Shown here: piece after piece, positions 51,258 to 63,200 of the stretch
How the letters are laid out: every line of letters starts with the position of its first letter
Numbering within the stretch: the stretch's first letter is position 1
Assembly: GCA_964036295.1 (NCBI GenBank)
Contig: OZ038462.1
Location: 40,405,680-40,469,679 of the forward strand
DNA length: 64,000 nucleotides
Reading direction: 5' to 3'
From: Plumapathes pennacea
Lineage: Eukaryota; Cnidaria; Anthozoa; Antipatharia; Myriopathidae
The notes under the pieces: generated by a model
Told to the model about the DNA's origin: nothing
Seen by the model: only the letters and a program-made list of their open reading frames with translations
The model's database searches: none
Position numbers and translations under genes: made by a program

Positions 51258-52178
51258 TTAACAATGCTGCGCACCCGTGACAAACGGTTTGGCCTTGTCG
51301 GCTTCGTGTTTCCATTTGATGTACCACAAGGGGATGAGAGTAGTGGTGATGATAGGGATACAAGCGCAGATAACGCCTACTATATTTGGCACGACATCTG
51401 AATATGAGGTAAAGAAGCTTTCCACCACATATGGCGACCACGTAATCAAAAACAGGCCAATTGCCATCTGCAGGCGCTTGTGGTGTTTCTCATGCTCGAG
51501 GGGAGATCTTTCACCTTCTTCCAGCTCGGAGATTCTCCCCGTAGCAACTTTCAGCTTCGTGGCAATCTCTTCGTCTTTCTCTTTCCCAAAAAAATTGTAG
51601 ATAAGCATGGAAATTGGAACAAGAAAAATGAACGATGTCGCCAGTGTGTAAGGGATACCAGAAGGCGGCCAGTCAACTTGACAGAAGGCTTTCCGACTGA
51701 TAAACACGTACTTACTCCAGAGAAGTGACAATGAATAGGACAGTGTGGTGTGAGCGATAATGTACCCCAAAGGAATGGACTGGTTTTGGTGGCTCGCGGA
51801 GCGTGGACTACCCGCAGGTTTCGCAAACCGGAAATAGCGTTCGCTCGTAATGGTCACCAGAGTCGAGATGGACACAATGATGTAAATAACATTTGTGAGT
51901 CCGTACAAACGGCACCAGTGTTCCTCGAAATACCACCTCCCGCTCGTGCTCACAGAAATCAGGAGAGGAAGATCTTTGATCGACACAAGGACATCCACCG
52001 CAGCCAGATTTGCGACGATTAGTGCTGTGCAAGATGAGCGGAGGCTTCTCTTGCCGTAAATATAGTAGCAGACCGACAGGTTTGTTACAATCGTCATCAT
52101 ACAAAACACCGCGATCACTGCGGCAAGCGGAGAGGACGATGTGAACTCCATGCTGACTCTCAAGTCGCTATTTGCCAT
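51258..52178 (-). CDS. Orphan class A (rhodopsin-like) G-protein-coupled receptor
   Basis: An intronless 306-aa seven-transmembrane receptor, so a plasma-membrane sensor coupling an unknown ligand to G proteins. Start ATG 52178 gives MANSDLRVSMEF; the two codons before it (GTG, CAT) are not needed. Helices lie roughly at TM1 17-41, TM2 51-74, TM3 88-112, TM4 136-156, TM5 175-197, TM6 238-260 and TM7 264-288. Visible class A features are LAAVD in TM2 (Asp62), Cys89 and Cys166 for the conserved disulfide, SERYF (Glu-Arg-Tyr, DRY equivalent) at 112-116, TWSP in TM6 (CWxP equivalent), and IPLWY in TM7 in place of NPxxY. The third loop is charged (KEKDEEIATK). TM7 has no retinal-binding Lys, so it is not an opsin. 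The N-terminus is very short. The ligand class cannot be assigned; lineage-expanded cnidarian receptors are the likely relatives. Confidence 0.9.
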   Translation of the reverse strand: MANSDLRVSMEFTSSSPLAAVIAVFCMMTIVTNLSVCYYIYGKRSLRSSCTALIVANLAAVDVLVSIKDLPLLISVSTSGRWYFEEHWCRLYGLTNVIYIIVSISTLVTITSERYFRFAKPAGSPRSASHQNQSIPLGYIIAHTTLSYSLSLLWSKYVFISRKAFCQVDWPPSGIPYTLATSFIFLVPISMLIYNFFGKEKDEEIATKLKVATGRISELEEGERSPLEHEKHHKRLQMAIGLFLITWSPYVVESFFTSYSDVVPNIVGVICACIPIITTTLIPLWYIKWKHEADKAKPFVTGAQHC

Positions 52179-52459
52179 ATGCACTTACTGTTCTCGAAGT
52201 TATTGGAGGTTTTCTTCCAAATAACTTAAAGGTCGTTTAAGGCACTGTTATTCGAGTGGGGCTCCTGTGTCCTGCTTCGGAGGATTATTAACCCAGGATA
52301 AAATCCCACGCGGAAATAATATATCAACGATTACCGACGAAGGAGAAAGACCAAGGGATCTGTCCGCTAGCAAGAATTGATATCCTTTTGAAACCGCAGG
52401 CAATTGTGAACTTCTAAGGTCTGGCTCTGACTAATTGAAAATACTACAAAGGCTGGATT

Positions 52460-52780
52460 TTGACAAGACGACTACAAAAGACTTCTTTACAATTAGATGT
52501 CTTGAAGCCGAGCTCGGGAAATAATGTTAAATTTATAAGCACTTTTCTCTCCTCCACCTGTTACTGGTACCGCGAGGAAAATTCTCATTGGATGTTGTCG
52601 GATTGCTCTGTCGTGTGATTGGTTTAAAAGCACAGGGGTTATTTTATTCCTTTTAACACTGAAGGGTGCATATTTCTACAGGTTTACCAGTTGCTGTGTA
52701 ACCAGGTACAAAAAAGACAGTCTCGCTTCGGCAAATAACTATTTCATAGTTTTTCCCATTGAAAAGTTTAAATAGTCCTT
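52460..52780. repeat. Duplicated segment upstream of the GPCR, copy A
   Basis: About 300 bp, repeated in the same orientation at 53741-54042. Shared text includes TACAAAAGACTTCTTTACAA, GTGTGATTGGTTTAAAAGCA and GGGTGCATATTTCTACAGG. Copy A starts about 280 bp upstream of the GPCR start codon and contains CCAAT-type words on the minus strand, so it may overlap its promoter. Confidence 0.9.
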
Positions 52781-53740
52781 TCTTTTATGAGAACGGCCTT
52801 ATTGCAAACAATAAACAGCGGTTGGTGACGAAAGCCTTTTGAACATTTCATCACGGATGAGTAATTTTCACCCAACTGAGCAGCCCAGCAACAGAACGGA
52901 AACAATTGATTATGACAATGCAAGACTTTCGGAGACATGTGTGTGATTAAGTGACAGCACGTGGAGCCAGTTTGAGTAATTTGCATATTGCAACCTTCAA
53001 GCTCTTTTGTTATCGTATTTGTTTTACAAGAAACCCCTCCATGGTGATAATTCGACATTGATAACCTCAAGGAAGCCATACCGTATCAGAACATTCACAC
53101 ATAATAAAGTGATATTCTGACTGTCGGCCTAAGAGAACTGGCCGTGGGAAAATAAAATGTTCTAATTTTAAAATTAAGTTATGTTATACAATGATAATCA
53201 CACGGCACCAGCAAATTTAATAAATTCATTAGTAGCGGACTTCTCGGATACTCGTCACTCGATATTTCCTTTGTAACTATGTATTTCAAAGTCGGTTAAA
53301 AAGCGAGAACAGGGATCAGCGAAATACTTGAACCACGCCAATCAGTGCACCTGTACTTAGGATAAATCTTCATAAGTCACGTTATAATCCATCAATAGTG
53401 CGAAACAATCAAATCGCGACAACAATGTTTTTTGTTGGGGAAGAAGGGGGATATCTAAAAACCAGTTCACTCCAACAGAGATAGGAACTAAAAAAATAAA
53501 ACGAAAAGAGAACAATAGTTTGAATATATCACTGAGTCACTACGGAAAACAAAAATGTATATCTAGAAGATTTCCGAGCATTGCAAGCCGTTTGACATCA
53601 ATTTGCTTGTGTGGCTTACAGTCATTAATTTGCGTGGTGCTGAAAAACACAGTACGGTGTCATGACGGACTATGAGAAGATAAAAAGTTTTTAATTAAAA
53701 CTGTCTCCTGCGCTCGTTCCCAGGGCCTTTTCCCTTTGTT

Positions 53741-54042
53741 TTGACAAAAACAACTACAAAAGACTTCTTTACAATCAAATGTCTTGAAACCGAACTCAGG
53801 AAATAGTGTTAATTTATAAGTACTTTTCTCTACAGCGAGGAAAACTCTACTCATTGGATGTCGTCGGATTGTTCTGCCGTGTGATTGGTTTAAAAGCACA
53901 GGGGTTATTTTACTCCCTTTAGCACTGAAGGGTGCATATTTCTACAGGTTTACCAGTTGCTGTGTAACCAGGTACAAAAAAGACAGTCTCGCCTCGGAAA
54001 ATAATTAGTTACATAGTTTTACCCATTGAAGAATTCAAAAAG
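53741..54042. repeat. Duplicated segment upstream of the GPCR, copy B
   Basis: Direct duplicate of 52460-52780, with one internal deletion of the CTCCACCTGTTACTGGTACC block. No receptor coding sequence is found between the two copies. Confidence 0.9.
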
Positions 54043-54796
54043 TCCGGCGGCCTCGTGGTTTCCCTACGCTACTCTCGTGTTCTCCCAACTTCCCGCGTGT
54101 TTGGAAGAGGCTATATTACACGGAACCCCCGTAAAATACGGTGATCATTTCTTTTTTTTTTCTGTCTTTTCCCCTTTTTTCTATTTCAAGCATAATAAAC
54201 TACGCCACAAATAAATTGACAAAAGTTATAGGCCTCTTATGCAAAGTGCGCTCATTTATTAATAGAAATCTTTTGATTAGTTTGCATTATGCCCTAGTTT
54301 ACTGTATCTATATTATGGGAATGTCGTATGGGGCAATAACTATCCGACAAGGTTAGAAAGGTTACAAAATATGTAGAAAAAGGCTTTACGTGTGATTACT
54401 TTTTCTTCTTACATTGCACCAACGAAACCATTATTTCAAGAGTTAAATATATACTCAATATAGATAAATCAGATAAAATAATATACAAATTGTTCTTTTC
54501 ATGTTTAAGTCGATAAATAACGAATTACCTGGTAGTTTTATAGTGCACACACGCTATTACAAGAAAAGCCAAACAAATCCATGAGCAAATTATGGTCAAT
54601 ATTAACTAAAGCGCAAAGGACCAAGAATATATGAAACAAAGTCATATTATACTCTAATTTAAACGAAAATAAAATGATACTTCCTATCTCAATGATTCGC
54701 ATACAAGTGATTGTATACGTCATTCAGGCGTGTTACTGTTGGTGGCGATCTATACTTGATACTCGATCGATACTTGATTAGAGTTGGTAAAATAGA
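54043..54796. other. Intergenic, repeat-like
   Basis: GTAAAATACGGTGATCATTT followed by a pyrimidine tract resembles the stretch at about 45700-45760, so another dispersed family is likely here. No gene seen. Confidence 0.4.
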
Positions 54797-55560
54797 TACA
54801 TACATACATACATACATAAACTTTATTTCCATTCGGATTTATGAGTAGCACTAGAGGTGCTAGTTTCTCCGAACATACAACAACAAAACTAAGAAAGGCC
54901 TAAAAATAACTACATTATATCGAAAGAAAGGAGATTAAAACTACAATATTTATATATATGCAAGATATAAAAATTAAAATAAATAAAAATAAAAATATAG
55001 AGAAAAAAAATACATATTTACGGATATATACTAAATAAATGATATTTACTAAATCTGACGCTACACCGAGAGTAGCGCTAAAAACGCAAACCCGAGAATC
55101 ACGCTAGAACATAATTCCTAATGCCGCGCTTGAACGTAGACAAGGTGTCCGACGTTCTTACAGCGTCTGATAAACTATTCCAGGCCGAGACAGCGAGATA
55201 CTTGAAAGAGTGGAGGCCAAAAGTTGTGGTCCTAACCGCTGGTATCTGTAGTTTCCTTTGTCCCCTTAGGTTGTATGTACTATGAGTGCGCTCGTGGAAG
55301 AGTGATGTGATATATCCAGGAGCCATGTTGCATAGGCCTTTGTAAACCATAGTTAACATGTTCTGGATTCTCTTGTCCTTTAAGGATACCATATTGAGCT
55401 TTCTGAGCAGTACTGAATAAGAGCTTGATGTGTCCCCTAGAACTGAGCGAAGCGCCTGCTTATTTACTAACTCTAGCTTGTCAGAATTACGTGCACCACA
55501 AAAGTGCCATACAATACTACAATACTGAAAAATAGGTTGTAAAAACGCTTTGTATAAACG

Positions 55561-56404
55561 CAGTGGCGGATTTAGAGGGGGGCCGAGGGGGCCGCGCCCC
55601 CCCCCCCCCCCCCCCCCCCCCTTTGTCTGGGTCTCGGGTTTTTTCAGACAACGTAGACCTCTACAATCGTACACGGGCTTTGTTTTTCGTTTTTTGTTGT
55701 TGTTTATATCAATCAATTCAGAACTTTTGTTCAGTTTCGTTACCAGTAATTATTATAAAGAAAATTGAGAAACAAGCAGCAATGTGGAATGACGTGCTGC
55801 GTGCGAACAACACTCTGACACTCATCCGGCCCAGGCGTACTTGTGTAATTTTGTCGCAAAATTAATCCGTTTGAAAAGAGCCCTAGAGCCAATGAGAGAA
55901 AATGGATTTGTTGAGAACGAGACATTCTCTCCTTGTTCACAAGGATATACCTTTGGATTACAGTGCAATTGTTGACGACTATGCCACGTGTAACCAGAGA
56001 AGGATGACATTCATCAATCCCATGATGTGACTCTTACTTATATCCTCTGCATGGGATTGATGATTGCAATAGGGTGACCCTAGTTTGTTGGCTCCTATAC
56101 TATTAGCGCGCTGCAACAGATTTATCTGTTGTTTGGCCAATTGGGGGTGTGCGTTAGGCAGCAAAGTGTTTTATTACGTGTTCGATGCGGCGCCGAGCTT
56201 ACCGGCAGTACCTGAAAGATAAATTTCCTTCCAAAAGCTTAATAAGCTTCCAAAAGCTTAAATGGTCTAAAAATGCAGGAAATCGCTGTTTTAGGAGGTT
56301 TAGATTTCAAAATTTTCCGGGGGGGCATGCCCCCGGACCCCCCTAGCGGCTCGCGCCTACCGGCGCTCGGCCCCCCCTTTCTCAATTTCCTGGATCCGCC
56401 CCTG
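55561..56404. mobile_element. Non-autonomous inverted-repeat element nested in the LINE (hAT-like)
   Basis: The ends are CAGTGGCGGATTTAGAGG at the left and the complement of CAGGGGCGGATCCAGGAAAT at the right, with C- and G-rich subterminal blocks. TAAACG flanks both sides (55555-55560 and 56405-56410) as a 6-bp target duplication. At 844 bp it has no transposase frame. CAG-GGCGGAT termini are seen in hAT elements, some of which make 5-6-bp duplications; the superfamily is inference. Confidence 0.75.
55597..55621. repeat. Poly-C run inside nested element
   Basis: About 25 consecutive C in the subterminal region of the nested element. Confidence 0.9.
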
Positions 56405-56693
56405 TAAACGTACCTTTATAGATCCCGAAAGAATCTTTCTAAAGCGTCCGATAACCCTAATCTGATTGTTAACCTTTTCACAGATATGTGATGTATGCTT
56501 TTTAAAACTAAGTCTGGAGTCAAGATTAATTCCCAATAAATCTATATCATCACACTTCTCGATCTTCACTGCATCTACTGTAAATGAGAAATCCAAATCT
56601 GTTTCTCCGAGTATGAGTGTTTGAAATTTGCTAGGATTGGCCATGAGGCCATTTTGCCTAAACCAATTAGCAGCTACCGATAATTCCAGTATT

Positions 56694-57222
56694 CAGAGAC
56701 ACTATTCATAGATAGATAAGATTAGAATGGAGGACTAGCTGTAAAAACCTGAAAAGGTTTCCACAGTCCACATCTACAGGAAAACTTATTAATTGAAATT
56801 ACAATCAATAAAGACGTCATTCAAAACAAAATGAAAAGGCCCTGGGAGCGAGGTTGGGGAGAATATGGGTTTTGAGGTTGCAGTAGAGCTGGAAGAATTT
56901 GAACTTCACAACTACTTGACTCCGAACATAGATATAATTCAGGCGGTTTTATGAGAAAGGAGACAGAGGACGAAGAAAGACAGAAGGAAAGAAAATCAGT
57001 CCATTGTCATATCGCGCGTTTATATTTTGTCTGCCTCAGTGATCCAGAGTGAGGAGGAGCGACTGGGGACGAGGCAAGTGCATGTTGTTCCCGTTCAAAT
57101 TTTTGCATACACAAATACTCCAAAGGATTGTGGGTAAAACAATACCTTGGCAACCCGTAGCAACAGACATCAAATCCACCATATTGAACACGATATCGAA
57201 GTTGAACTGAAATCGTCGAAAA
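56694..57222. other. SPATA4 upstream region
   Basis: The promoter of the SPATA4-like gene by position. No TATA box close to the start codon and no other gene. Confidence 0.4.
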
Positions 57223-60200
57223 ATGAGCGGCCTAGCACGAGAGATAGTCAAGTGGATTCAAAGCCTTGACCTTTCACACACCGTCAGGAACACTAGAAGG
57301 TAAGCGTTTTTGATTGATCCGTCGCCTATCGCAAGTCAAATCAGGCGAGAAAACTTGGAAATGAACAGCGATTGATCGCGACAGTGTCAAGTCTGGTGAT
57401 GTATTGTGACATGCCTTTTATTTTATCCAGGGATTTTTCGAATGGATACCTCGTAGCAGAGATTTTCTCGTGGTATTACCCGCAAGAAATCCAAATGCAT
57501 TCGTACGACAACGGGACATCACTCCAGACAAAGCAGGGAAATTGGTCTCAACTGGAACGGGTATGTCAGATTGTCACAGTAAGTCTGATTTACCCTCTTC
57601 TAAATCCGAGCTTTCAATCTCTTTATTCTCTTGTTATCTGTAGTTTTTCCGGCGTCAGGGGTTTGATATTCCAGAGGATATCGTAGAAGGAACAATACAC
57701 TGCAAGCCGCGAGCCGCTGCTCTTCTTATGGAAAAAATTTACACACATCTTACCAACAGGACGTAAGTCAACAACTATCCATCAAACTAACTTCGGGACG
57801 CCTTTGGAGTCCACGAGGTTTTAATATAGGATATAATATAGAGTATAATCTGTGAATGAGATGTTTATGAGATCAAATTGAGTCTTCTCATTTAATCAAT
57901 AGATGATGGCTTTAATAATACTATATTGAAATATCAATATTTTACAACCATACCTCTCTCTCCGATGACCGCATGTCCAAAGTCCCAGTGACCAGTAGAT
58001 TTCTCAAGTTACAATGCATCCAATACTATTGGCTTAATTGACAGGTAAAAAAACTGTAGGAGATAAGATTTTGGTGTCACAATTGAATGCTGTAAAAAGC
58101 AACTTTAAACCCATTTGCTAGCCTGATGCTATAATTAAGCATAAGTGCAACTTACCAGAAATCGGTCTACTCAAACTGTGCAAGGTTCACTGAAATCACC
58201 ATTACTGTACATGTAACCTGTAACTACATGCAGCTTGAACAGAATTAAGTGAGTACAATCTCAGCAAACGATACAGTCAGTGGTTACCAAAACCAAAGTT
58301 AGTACATTGCCAATCACAGAGGCTGTAAGTTAAAATCACTTGGCTAAAGCAGCTTTGTGCTTTCACTGTTTGTGGACAAGATCACAATCAGGTTTTGCTT
58401 TTGTTCTTGATGAGCCTAGAAAGCAGTCAGACTTGTTTCGACCAATCCAAACATGTGGCTCAAACACAAAACTAAAGCAATAACTCATTCAATAGCTTGC
58501 TAAAATGTTTACATTAATTAGTACCTGCATTTGCTGTTTATAGAGTTAAAAGTTTGTCCTCAGAAGAGGAGGCTGACTTCACAGACAGAGCCTATCAGAC
58601 ACAGCTCCCAGCCCATGCAAGATCAACAGCCTCTATGGTGGGTTAATTAAACTTTAAATTTGACATCTCAAACTCATGAACAATCTCATGATTTTATTAG
58701 CCAAGCCAGCACATTGTATTTGGTCAGGTGCATGGACAGGTTTCAATAGTCAAACCCTGGTTGAAGTGTTTGATCCAATTTATGACTCAGGGGATAAACT
58801 TTTCTGCATAGATTACATTCCTTTGAGAAGTTACTTTAAAAACTTGCGAATCTTCTTTGACGAGGGATTTCAAACACCCAGAAAAAATAAAATCAATCAG
58901 CTGAAAGAGGCCCATGGAGCCAGGGCTACTTTGGTTTCCATAGCACAAGCGAACAAGTGGTTTGCGCAACCCCTTGGACAGGTGCTGGTCTTTCAAAAGT
59001 TTATTCCCAGCTCAAACCCTTTGATAGGAGCACACTTACAGGGAAGCAGCCGGTATCTATAATTTTCATGCCTTAGGTTTGGCGCAGCCTGGTGTTTGGA
59101 ACCCCTCATTGAACACTCGCACTAACTTGTTTTTTGAAATACCAATCTCATCATTCTTTAAATAGCTCACATGTACTTAAAGTTAATTAGGACTCTTTTG
59201 CAATAGGCCATCAAGAACAACATTGCAAACACAGAACTTTCTACAGATCCAGACATGATACTTTGCAGACAAAAGGTAAGAATCACTGTCATCATTAACT
59301 TCATTAATGTAATCAAACATATTATCTAAAATAATTTTACAAAATATAACAAAAAACCAGTGGTTCACTGATTTTTGTAATTAATTAATGGTCCAGGTTT
59401 CCCTCCATAGGCTCAAGCCATAGTCAACAGTCATGTTGAACACAGACGACAAGAGAGACTGGAAAATCCTGGTAAGATATTCTCATTCAAGGCCTACAGC
59501 ACTCTATTGTGATAGAAGTCACACACACACACACACACACACACAAAACATTTGGAGAGATTATTCATCTCATTCAGTGGGTCTATGTAAATGACTACTG
59601 TAGGTTGGTTGTGATCATCCAGGTTAGAGTAGTCTCCAGAAAGACTGTTGTTGTTGACTGTTGTTGGTGAGTCACCAACAACAGTCTTTCTGGAGACTAC
59701 TCTAACCCGGACGATCACAACCAACCTACTGTTCACACTCCTGGGTTCAAACCATTTGCCATAAATGACTACTGTTACATAGTTCAGTGCAGTGCAGGGA
59801 TTTTGCTGTGCACAGCAGTTTTGAAAAGCAGACATATGGTACAACACATCAATAATGTCATGTGGGAGTTTTGGACACAATTCTGTACCTGTCTTTTGTT
59901 CTTCCAATAAGTTTGGGGAGAGTTATAATGAAAAAGAAGGAAATGCTTTTAATTGTCTAATCCAGATAACTTGTCTGTTTCTAGAACTGAGTTAGTATGG
60001 ATGACATTCAGCTTGATGTTAAAATTTAAGTATTATGTAACTTTAATTTGATAGCTAGATTTAGCATCCGTCCCACACTTGGTCAGTTGTGCCCAAGACT
60101 AGCACCACCACCAAACTACAGCCAAAATATACAAGAAAAAAGAGATCTGCCTCCAACAAAAGGTAAGGATTACTGTGCACTCAGCAGAAAAAAAATAGGA

Positions 60201-63200
60201 TTTTGCAATCCACTTATTTTGTCACATCTCAGTGCTCCACATTAACGACTGCCAGCTGGGTCATTCCACAGTATTTCGTATGTTGCGGAGAAGACATTTA
60301 GAGACATTCAGTATGCCACAGCTCGAAATCCAAATGTCACAGTAATAAAATTCTACCTTTTTCTTGTAGACATTTATTATAGCTATGCCCACTATGTTGC
60401 AATTTTCTGTAAGTTTTAAACATGGAAGACTACAGCAAGATAAGTGACTGTTGCGGAGAAGACTCAGAGAATTTGCTATTTTTGTTTTACAAAATCTAAG
60501 TGAAAAGTTCTCTGATTCTATGATGGATTCACAATTTCTTTTTGTTTTGTATTAAAGAGTGGTGTATATATTTTAAATATATGGCAAAAAAAATTAGCTG
60601 CATTTGTTCGATCATCAGAAAAACTGACCATATTTTGATGTGTCTCTGTTGCGGAGAAGACGTTGCGGAGAGGACATTTTTGTCCATGAACAAATAACAC
60701 AAAAATCTCATTGAATTTGACAAAGTGTGTTATGTTAAACAACTCTTATTAACATTCTAGAATATAAAACAGCTTTTAGTGAAACATATGGTGATAAATG
60801 TCAACAAAAACAAGGTCCTTTGATCAGACTAGCATGGTATTGAAAAAGAAAAGGGTTGTGGTCACATTTTTCAAGTTGATTTTGATATGGATAGACATTA
60901 TTACTTCATTGTAGTTTTAATCATTGTATTTGGTGCATCAAGAACTGATGTTACCAGAAACTCTGGAAAAAACTTATGAAATGCATAAACTTTAATGCTG
61001 ACTCAGACCACAAAGCATTATGGGTAAAACCAAAAATCCAGAATACTTGGCAAAAATACCCCCCCAAAATAATTCTTGTCAAGTACACATACATTCTTTG
61101 TTATTAACATATCCTATAATATATAACAGCTTTTAAAGAAACATACTATGCTGTTAAATGTCAACAATAACAAGGTCCTCACAGTAACTTCAAAACGTTT
61201 CATTTCAAACTTGTTGCAACAATGTTGATTTCAACACAGTCATGTAAATACTTGTACATGTTAATGTACAATGTTTGTACATATCTCATGTTTACTGAAC
61301 AGCAACATAGTGTAGCAGTTTAGTGACAACTCTGCTTCCTTGAAAGCTTGAAAAACAGTTCCAAGTTCCTCCAGATCTGGAGTTTCAAAGGGGCCATTGC
61401 CCTGCCATCGTACTGGGCCATAAAACACACAGGTGGCATGTACTTTATCAATGTCATCTATCTAGGCCAATCAGACATTTTGGCACCAACTCTGTGCAAG
61501 AACTTTGAATGTGGTGAAGTGATTTTTATTAGCAAGTGCTCTCCCAAATGCTGTTTGAGTAGACAGAATGCCTTGTACTAATGTTATCTTCCTGTAGTAA
61601 TGTTATCTTCCTCTCAAACTTTTAACTAATGCAGTCTAAGTACACTGCTGCACACTTCAAAATATACTAACAGCCCTGAAAAGTACAATTTACCTAACAT
61701 GAGTTTATTTTAGAATTTATTTAGTTTATAATGAGTTTATTTTGAATCAACTTTTAAGCAATGTGTCCTCTCCGCAACAGAAATGTCCTCTCCGTAACAA
61801 AAAGAAAATGTCCCTAAATCATTAAGGTGATGAGCTGAAGAATATCTGAACACAATAAAACATACCTCCTGTTATAAATTAGAAGTTATCAAACTGTGTA
61901 CCTAATATGATTATGTGGTCATCCATAACATAAACTTTTAGGTGTCAAAATGTTGCGGAGAGGACATTTAGCAAATGGACAGTCTCTAGCACAGGACTCT
62001 GGGTAAAACATCATCCTGTAACAACTGTTCTGTAAACCGCATCAGTAATAGTTTATGTCCTGATAACTTTTGTGAGGTTTCAGTTTTTCATTTGTTTTTA
62101 AATAATAAATTGATTTGTCCTCTCCGCAACGGCCATTTTTACTTTTTTCATGTTTGATTATAATTTATGCATCACTATCAACATGCTACCCCCATAAATC
62201 ACATCATAAAGTAAACTATCAACACCAAGCTACAACTTAAAGGGCATTTTGGGTTTGATTCAAAACATTTAGAAAACTGATATCCATGTCCAAAATACTG
62301 TGGAATGACCCAGCTATGCCTGGGATAGAGATGAAACATCCAATATTACTTAAAGTAGACCTAAAATCCAAATCTGAGCAACAACCTGAAACCTTAATGC
62401 TGAGCACAGCATCTGACGAAGTACTGGTAATCTACTATACTATCAATTTACCAGAAGTACCGCATATATCATGCAACACATAGAGGATATTACACGGCGG
62501 CACAAAGATATGAATTTTATTTTCGAGTGGTAAAAACAATGTTTTACGAACGAGTGCTTCGCGAGTGAGTAAAATATTGTTTTTACCACTCGAAAATAAA
62601 ATCCATATCTTCAAGCCGCCGTGTAATTTTCTTTTTATTATATTTGAAACGAGTGTTTTATGAGAAATTGCACAAACAGCCGTGCATACGCGGGAAATGA
62701 TTCCAACGATATCCTCACTGGTGAGGATATGGAAAATACGCCACTCGGGTCCCGGATGTAGTTTCGTATGGATTTTACGCATGTTATATTTTCCAGTAAA
62801 ACACTCTTGTCTATATAATAAAATTTGTTATGTTGGTACGTATAAATGGACAGAGTTGGAGCAATCAATCATTCATCATGTAGCAGCACCCTAACTTCTT
62901 CATTTCTTTCTTGTGTTCAGATAATGAAGCTGAGAAAACCCATTTTACAGAAATAGAAGTGAATCAACTGACTGGTGGACATGAAGGATTTTTACCGCCA
63001 CTTCACACAAGTGCAATTTACTCTCAGGTGTATTAAATTAAGCCATGTTTCACTCAAAACCTCAGTTAATCAGTGACAAATAAAGCAGAGTAGTAAAAAA
63101 ACACATGCTCTAGGTTTTGTCCCACATCAAAGAATTTGTTCCGCAATCACATCTACAACATCATGTGAGAGTTATCAGTACAATACTATTCTTTATTAAG

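Larger units (their letters stand above)
54797..56693 (-). mobile_element. 5'-truncated non-LTR retrotransposon (LINE), interrupted by a nested element
   Basis: The minus strand encodes the C-terminal part of a LINE reverse transcriptase in two blocks. Block 1 is at about 56690-56405: ANWFRQNGLMANPSKFQTL, IDLLGINLDSRLSFKKH. Block 2 is at 55560-55099: AFLQPIFQYCSIVWHFCG, LRKLNMVSLKDKR, STYNLRGQRKLQIP, FKYLAVSAWNSLSDAVR, ending at a stop at 55099. A 3' UTR follows with AATAAA and a terminal (TATG)n tail at 54798-54819, a common LINE ending. The 5' part, including the polymerase catalytic FADD-type motif, is absent, so the copy is dead on arrival. The frame resumes cleanly after the nested insertion is ignored. 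Confidence 0.85.

Noticed and set aside
51258-52178. Opsin identity for the GPCR
   Set aside because: TM7 lacks the Schiff-base lysine and NPxxY is replaced by PLWY, so it is left as an orphan class A receptor.
59745-59762. GGGTTCAAACC resembling a tRNA/SINE B box
   Set aside because: No A box at a proper distance and no cloverleaf. It is part of the dispersed hairpin repeat's flank.
61348-61581. 77-codon frame inside the 2-kb inverted-repeat element
   Set aside because: No transposase motif and too short. Not called as a gene.
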